Positions 22,129 to 23,934 of a stretch of 23,934 bases of DNA are shown one piece after another. The stretch comes from a virus. The stretch is taken from positions 1-23,934 of the IMG/VR virus record IMGVR_UViG_3300021962_000650, one strand, 5' to 3'. How positions within the stretch are numbered: the stretch's first letter is position 1; every line of letters starts with the position of its first letter. Made by a program: the position numbers and the translations under genes. The notes below the pieces were generated by a model, which worked only from the letters and a program-made list of their open reading frames with translations, made no database searches and was not told the DNA's origin.

Positions 22129-23592
22129 CTAATAATAAGAAAATTGGGCAGGAGCGCCCTCTTCATCAATCCAGTCCGAAGGAATAGTCAAGAAGTTGCC
22201 CTGGCGGAATCTCATGACCGCCTGCACCGCACTGTCGACCAAGTCATCATTCGCACCAAACGGAAACTCCGCCATCTCTTCAACTACTTCGACAGCCCAG
22301 TCCTCATCCGGGGCCCATACATACCCCGCTTCGAACACCGGTGAAACAGCATTGGCACGCGATACCTTGTCCGTCGCCCTGTTCCGACCACCCGGGGAAT
22401 AGTTTATCACCGGAATACCGGTTCTGCGCAACTCTTGAGATAAAGACATCCCAGCCGCCTTCGCCTCTATCAGCACGCAATCGGGATTCCAATACCTGTA
22501 CAACTCCAATGCTACACGCTTTAACTCCGGAAAATCCCACCGACCCTTCTTCGCATCAATCAAGATCAACTGCTCAGGATCATCCGGACTCGGACGAAAT
22601 ACCCCCCACGTCGTAATCGCAGAAAAGTCCGCCGTCTCCTTCTTCGAATACGCCGTGTCATAACTCTGAATGATGTAATGCAACTCCGGAACATAATCCT
22701 TGTTCCATACCTTCCACCACTCACGCTTGAATATCGCCCCCTCTTCAGCCGTAGGATTCTGCTGCCACTGCGCATTCCACTTGTTCACCGGCAACGCAGC
22801 TTTGACCGACAACAAAGCATCCACCGTCCAAAACTCCGGCCAACACGGCTTCCCACTCGGCATGATCGCCGGAAACTCAATCACCTCCCACTTGTCCGCC
22901 CTCGGATCCTTGGCCTGATCCGTCAACACCATCCCCGTCAAATCCGTCTTCGACCAACGAGTCATAACCAACAAAATCTTGCCCCCAGGCTGCAACCGCT
23001 GACGAGGACCAGACGTATACCACTCATACGCCCGCTCCATAGCCGTCTCCGATAATGCATCCTGCTCCGAATGCGGGTCATCAATAACCAAATAATTCGC
23101 ACCACGACCAGTCATCGCTCCACCAACACCAGCCGCAAAATACTCCCCACCCTTATTCGTCTCCCACCGCCCAGCCGCCTTACTGTCCGCCGCTAACGCT
23201 ACATTCGGAAAAACCTCCTTATATTCCTCCGAATCCATCAGGTTCCTCACCTTGCGACCAAACCGCATCGCTAACTCCGCCGTGTGCGTCGCTTGAATGA
23301 TCTTGGCATCCGGCTCACGGCCCATGAGCCACGCCAGGAAAAGATAAGACGTCAACTCAGATTTGCCATGACGCGGTGCGATATTGATGATGATTCGCGT
23401 GTGATCGCCCTTGATTAACTCTTCAAACTTTCTTGCCATGATTCTGTGATGCGGGCCACATATAAACTGGGGCCACACATAACGGACAAAGTCTAAAAAG
23501 TTCTCACGCGCACGCTCAAGGATTGCATCCTTAAGCTGCTTGTACTCCAGCCTAAGTATCTCGGCTTCCGGATCTTCGATCTCAACGGTCAT
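22129..23592 (-). CDS. terL: terminase large subunit (packaging ATPase-nuclease)
   Basis: A 487-residue motor protein of the Terminase_6-like type. The ATPase half has a variant Walker A, IAPRHGKSEL (71-80), Walker B with paired acids in YLVIDDPH (D171, D172), and the coupling strand KILLVMTRW (205-213). The nuclease half has the three expected acidic sites: SYDTAYS (D312), CVLIEAKAAG (E376) and NDDLVDSAVQA (D449/D450/D453). It cuts concatemeric DNA and pumps it into the procapsid through the portal. It is the first gene of the visible operon. No small-subunit gene lies between it and the terminator upstream, so terS is either beyond the right edge, elsewhere, or absent. There is no Shine-Dalgarno site before ATG 23592; the upstream bases are AT-rich. 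A 19-codon leader ORF overlaps the start. Confidence 0.9.
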   Translation of the reverse strand: MTVEIEDPEAEILRLEYKQLKDAILERARENFLDFVRYVWPQFICGPHHRIMARKFEELIKGDHTRIIINIAPRHGKSELTSYLFLAWLMGREPDAKIIQATHTAELAMRFGRKVRNLMDSEEYKEVFPNVALAADSKAAGRWETNKGGEYFAAGVGGAMTGRGANYLVIDDPHSEQDALSETAMERAYEWYTSGPRQRLQPGGKILLVMTRWSKTDLTGMVLTDQAKDPRADKWEVIEFPAIMPSGKPCWPEFWTVDALLSVKAALPVNKWNAQWQQNPTAEEGAIFKREWWKVWNKDYVPELHYIIQSYDTAYSKKETADFSAITTWGVFRPSPDDPEQLILIDAKKGRWDFPELKRVALELYRYWNPDCVLIEAKAAGMSLSQELRRTGIPVINYSPGGRNRATDKVSRANAVSPVFEAGYVWAPDEDWAVEVVEEMAEFPFGANDDLVDSAVQAVMRFRQGNFLTIPSDWIDEEGAPAQFSYY

Positions 23593-23605
23593 AGGTTTTC
23601 AAATT

Positions 23606-23635
23606 TTTATAAATTGGGTGGCCCAAAGTTGTTTG
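23606..23635 (-). promoter_or_regulatory. possible weak promoter giving a near-leaderless terL mRNA
   Basis: On the minus strand a TATAAA hexamer (23611-23606) lies about 13 bases before the terL ATG, inside a short AT block. The best -35-like hexamer at an 18-base spacing is CAAACA (23635-23630), only half matching the consensus. If used, transcription would start within a few bases of the ATG, which would suit the lack of a Shine-Dalgarno site. Evidence is weak; phage-specific polymerase or an upstream promoter are equally possible. Confidence 0.2.
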
Positions 23636-23777
23636 CATCATACCGGGGGGTTCATAGGTTTGGCTACATGACTGTTTGCCGAAAACTAGGCCCAAGGGGG
23701 AAATTTAAAACTGACGGGTGGGAAGAGGGAAACGGAGAGAAGCGAAGCGAACGAAGTGGAAAGAAGGTCCAGGGACT

Positions 23778-23802
23778 CCGACCCGGGCGTCGCCCGGGTC
23801 GG
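23778..23802. repeat. perfect GC-rich palindrome (11-pair stem, 3-base loop)
   Basis: CCGACCCGGGC (23778-23788) and GCCCGGGTCGG (23792-23802) pair fully around a GTC loop. Neither side is followed by a T-run at the right distance (plus: CAGTTTGTC; minus: AGTCCCTGG), so it is not a standard intrinsic terminator. It may be a protein-binding site, an RNA stem protecting the leader, or part of a packaging or end-formation signal. Confidence 0.55.
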
Positions 23803-23807
23803 CAGTT

Positions 23808-23831
23808 TGTCAAGCAAAAAATTACTTGACA
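23808..23831. promoter_or_regulatory. inverted repeat of TGTCAAG/CTTGACA (possible operator or paired -35 boxes)
   Basis: TGTCAAG (23808-23814) and CTTGACA (23825-23831) are perfect inverted repeats separated by ten AT-rich bases. Each arm holds a TTGACA -35 consensus facing outward. No good -10 hexamer is found at 16-18 bases in either direction (ACGCCC on the minus side, TATTGC on the plus side), so a dimeric repressor/activator site is as plausible as divergent promoters. Confidence 0.4.
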
Positions 23832-23866
23832 CGCGCGCCCTCTTCTGTTATTGCGAGCGCGCGTGT
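23829..23866 (-). repeat. 10-pair GC-rich dyad with 18-base loop
   Basis: ACACGCGCGC (23829-23838) pairs with GCGCGCGTGT (23857-23866). On the minus strand it is followed after a few bases by a T6 run (AATTTTTT), so it could act as a second, weaker terminator behind the one at 23892-23917, or as an operator together with the overlapping TTGACA-type repeat. The long loop makes strong termination doubtful. Confidence 0.4.
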
Positions 23867-23891
23867 TTATGTTCGTGTTTGGCAAACAAAA

Positions 23892-23917
23892 AGCCCAGCT
23901 GCTCGCGCAGCTGGGCT
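23892..23917 (-). terminator. intrinsic terminator of the upstream transcription unit
   Basis: AGCCCAGCTGC (23892-23902) and GCAGCTGGGCT (23907-23917) form a perfect 11-pair stem with a TCGC loop. Read on the minus strand the stem runs into TTTTGTTT, the expected T-rich tail. It shows that another minus-strand unit ends just right of the window and that the terL operon needs its own promoter to the left of this point. Confidence 0.8.
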
Positions 23918-23934
23918 CGTTGCCTGGGGCCGAG

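Larger units (their letters stand above)
23593..23934. other. 342-base gene-free leader upstream of terL
   Basis: No credible protein gene is seen here; the frames that are open are short and compositionally odd. From right to left it holds a terminator (23892-23917), a GC-rich 10-pair dyad (23829-23866), an inverted repeat made of two TTGACA-like boxes (23808-23831), a perfect GC palindrome (23778-23802), a 52-base tract that is 46/52 purine on the plus strand (23716-23767), and tiny overlapping leader ORFs before terL. Such concentration of structure suggests a control region, a packaging/genome-end site, or both. Confidence 0.6.

Noticed and set aside
23826-23860. Plus-strand promoter starting with TTGACA
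   Set aside because: The -10 position reads TATTGC or TTATTG, a poor match, and the strand has no gene in the window; kept only as part of an inverted repeat.
23614-23885. Two opposed open frames (73 and 71 codons) in the terL leader
   Set aside because: Both are Arg/Gly/Pro-rich, contain the palindrome and purine tract, lack good ribosome sites and look non-coding.
1-23934. tRNA genes, CRISPR arrays, insertion sequences, integrase or attachment sites
   Set aside because: No cloverleaf-like sequence, regularly spaced repeat array, transposase, recombinase or attachment-like direct repeat was seen on either strand by eye.

Overview
The window reads as part of the late (virion) region of a tailed bacteriophage (Caudoviricetes), most likely podovirus-like. 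All convincing genes lie on the minus strand, so transcription runs from high to low coordinates. They are packed with 1-4 base overlaps or short gaps, and most have clear Shine-Dalgarno sites. I see a large terminase, portal, scaffold-like protein, major capsid protein, connector-like proteins and several fibre/lectin-like proteins, but no sheath, tail tube, baseplate or tape-measure gene. Several small genes (KQAVAIALS-type basic protein, MALVLADRV-type beta protein, KPGLYANI-type basic protein, CxxC protein before a connector) match, from memory, families recurrent in uncultured marine and freshwater phages. That suggests an environmental aquatic phage. No host can be named from the sequence.

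Layout in transcription order. 23934-23593: a gene-free leader with an intrinsic terminator for whatever lies upstream, three further inverted repeats, a purine-rich tract and tiny leader ORFs. 23592-22129: terminase large subunit. 22120-17915: a 1401-residue multidomain protein with a lytic transglycosylase at its N-terminus and, by my reading, an ADP-ribosyltransferase-like domain and an 'ELQSD' domain in its C-terminal half. 17912-15465: portal. 15517-14619: two small proteins and a GroES-like co-chaperonin. 14606-11693: scaffold-like protein, two capsid-associated proteins and the major capsid protein, closed by a perfect hairpin terminator. 11553-9171: two beta-rich virion proteins, a basic protein, a small membrane/coiled-coil protein and two Met/Lys/Gly-rich proteins sharing repeats. 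9170-7497: two connector-like proteins flanking a Cys-cluster protein. 7500-6501: a Rossmann-like protein resembling Maf/sialyltransferase folds and a small helical protein. 6499-5334: three small Thr/Ser-rich beta proteins. 5334-1: a three-LamG-repeat fibre protein, a small conserved protein, a duplicated spike-like protein and the start of another appendage gene cut by the window edge.

How it fits together: the terminase packages DNA through the portal into a capsid built by the scaffold and capsid proteins, possibly with help from the phage co-chaperonin at host GroEL. The 1401-residue protein would be carried in the virion and ejected, cutting peptidoglycan and perhaps modifying a host target. 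The left end supplies receptor-binding appendages.

Most interesting points: (1) the fused transglycosylase / ADP-ribosyltransferase-like / ELQSD protein, with a sharp base-composition step inside the gene at about 20,100 where the second half begins; (2) a phage GroES within the head-assembly operon; (3) short GG-, GRAM- and EGSGPxGE-type motifs recurring across several virion-region proteins; (4) a GT42/DUF115-like protein in the tail region; (5) the structured leader of terL, with no small terminase gene in the window.
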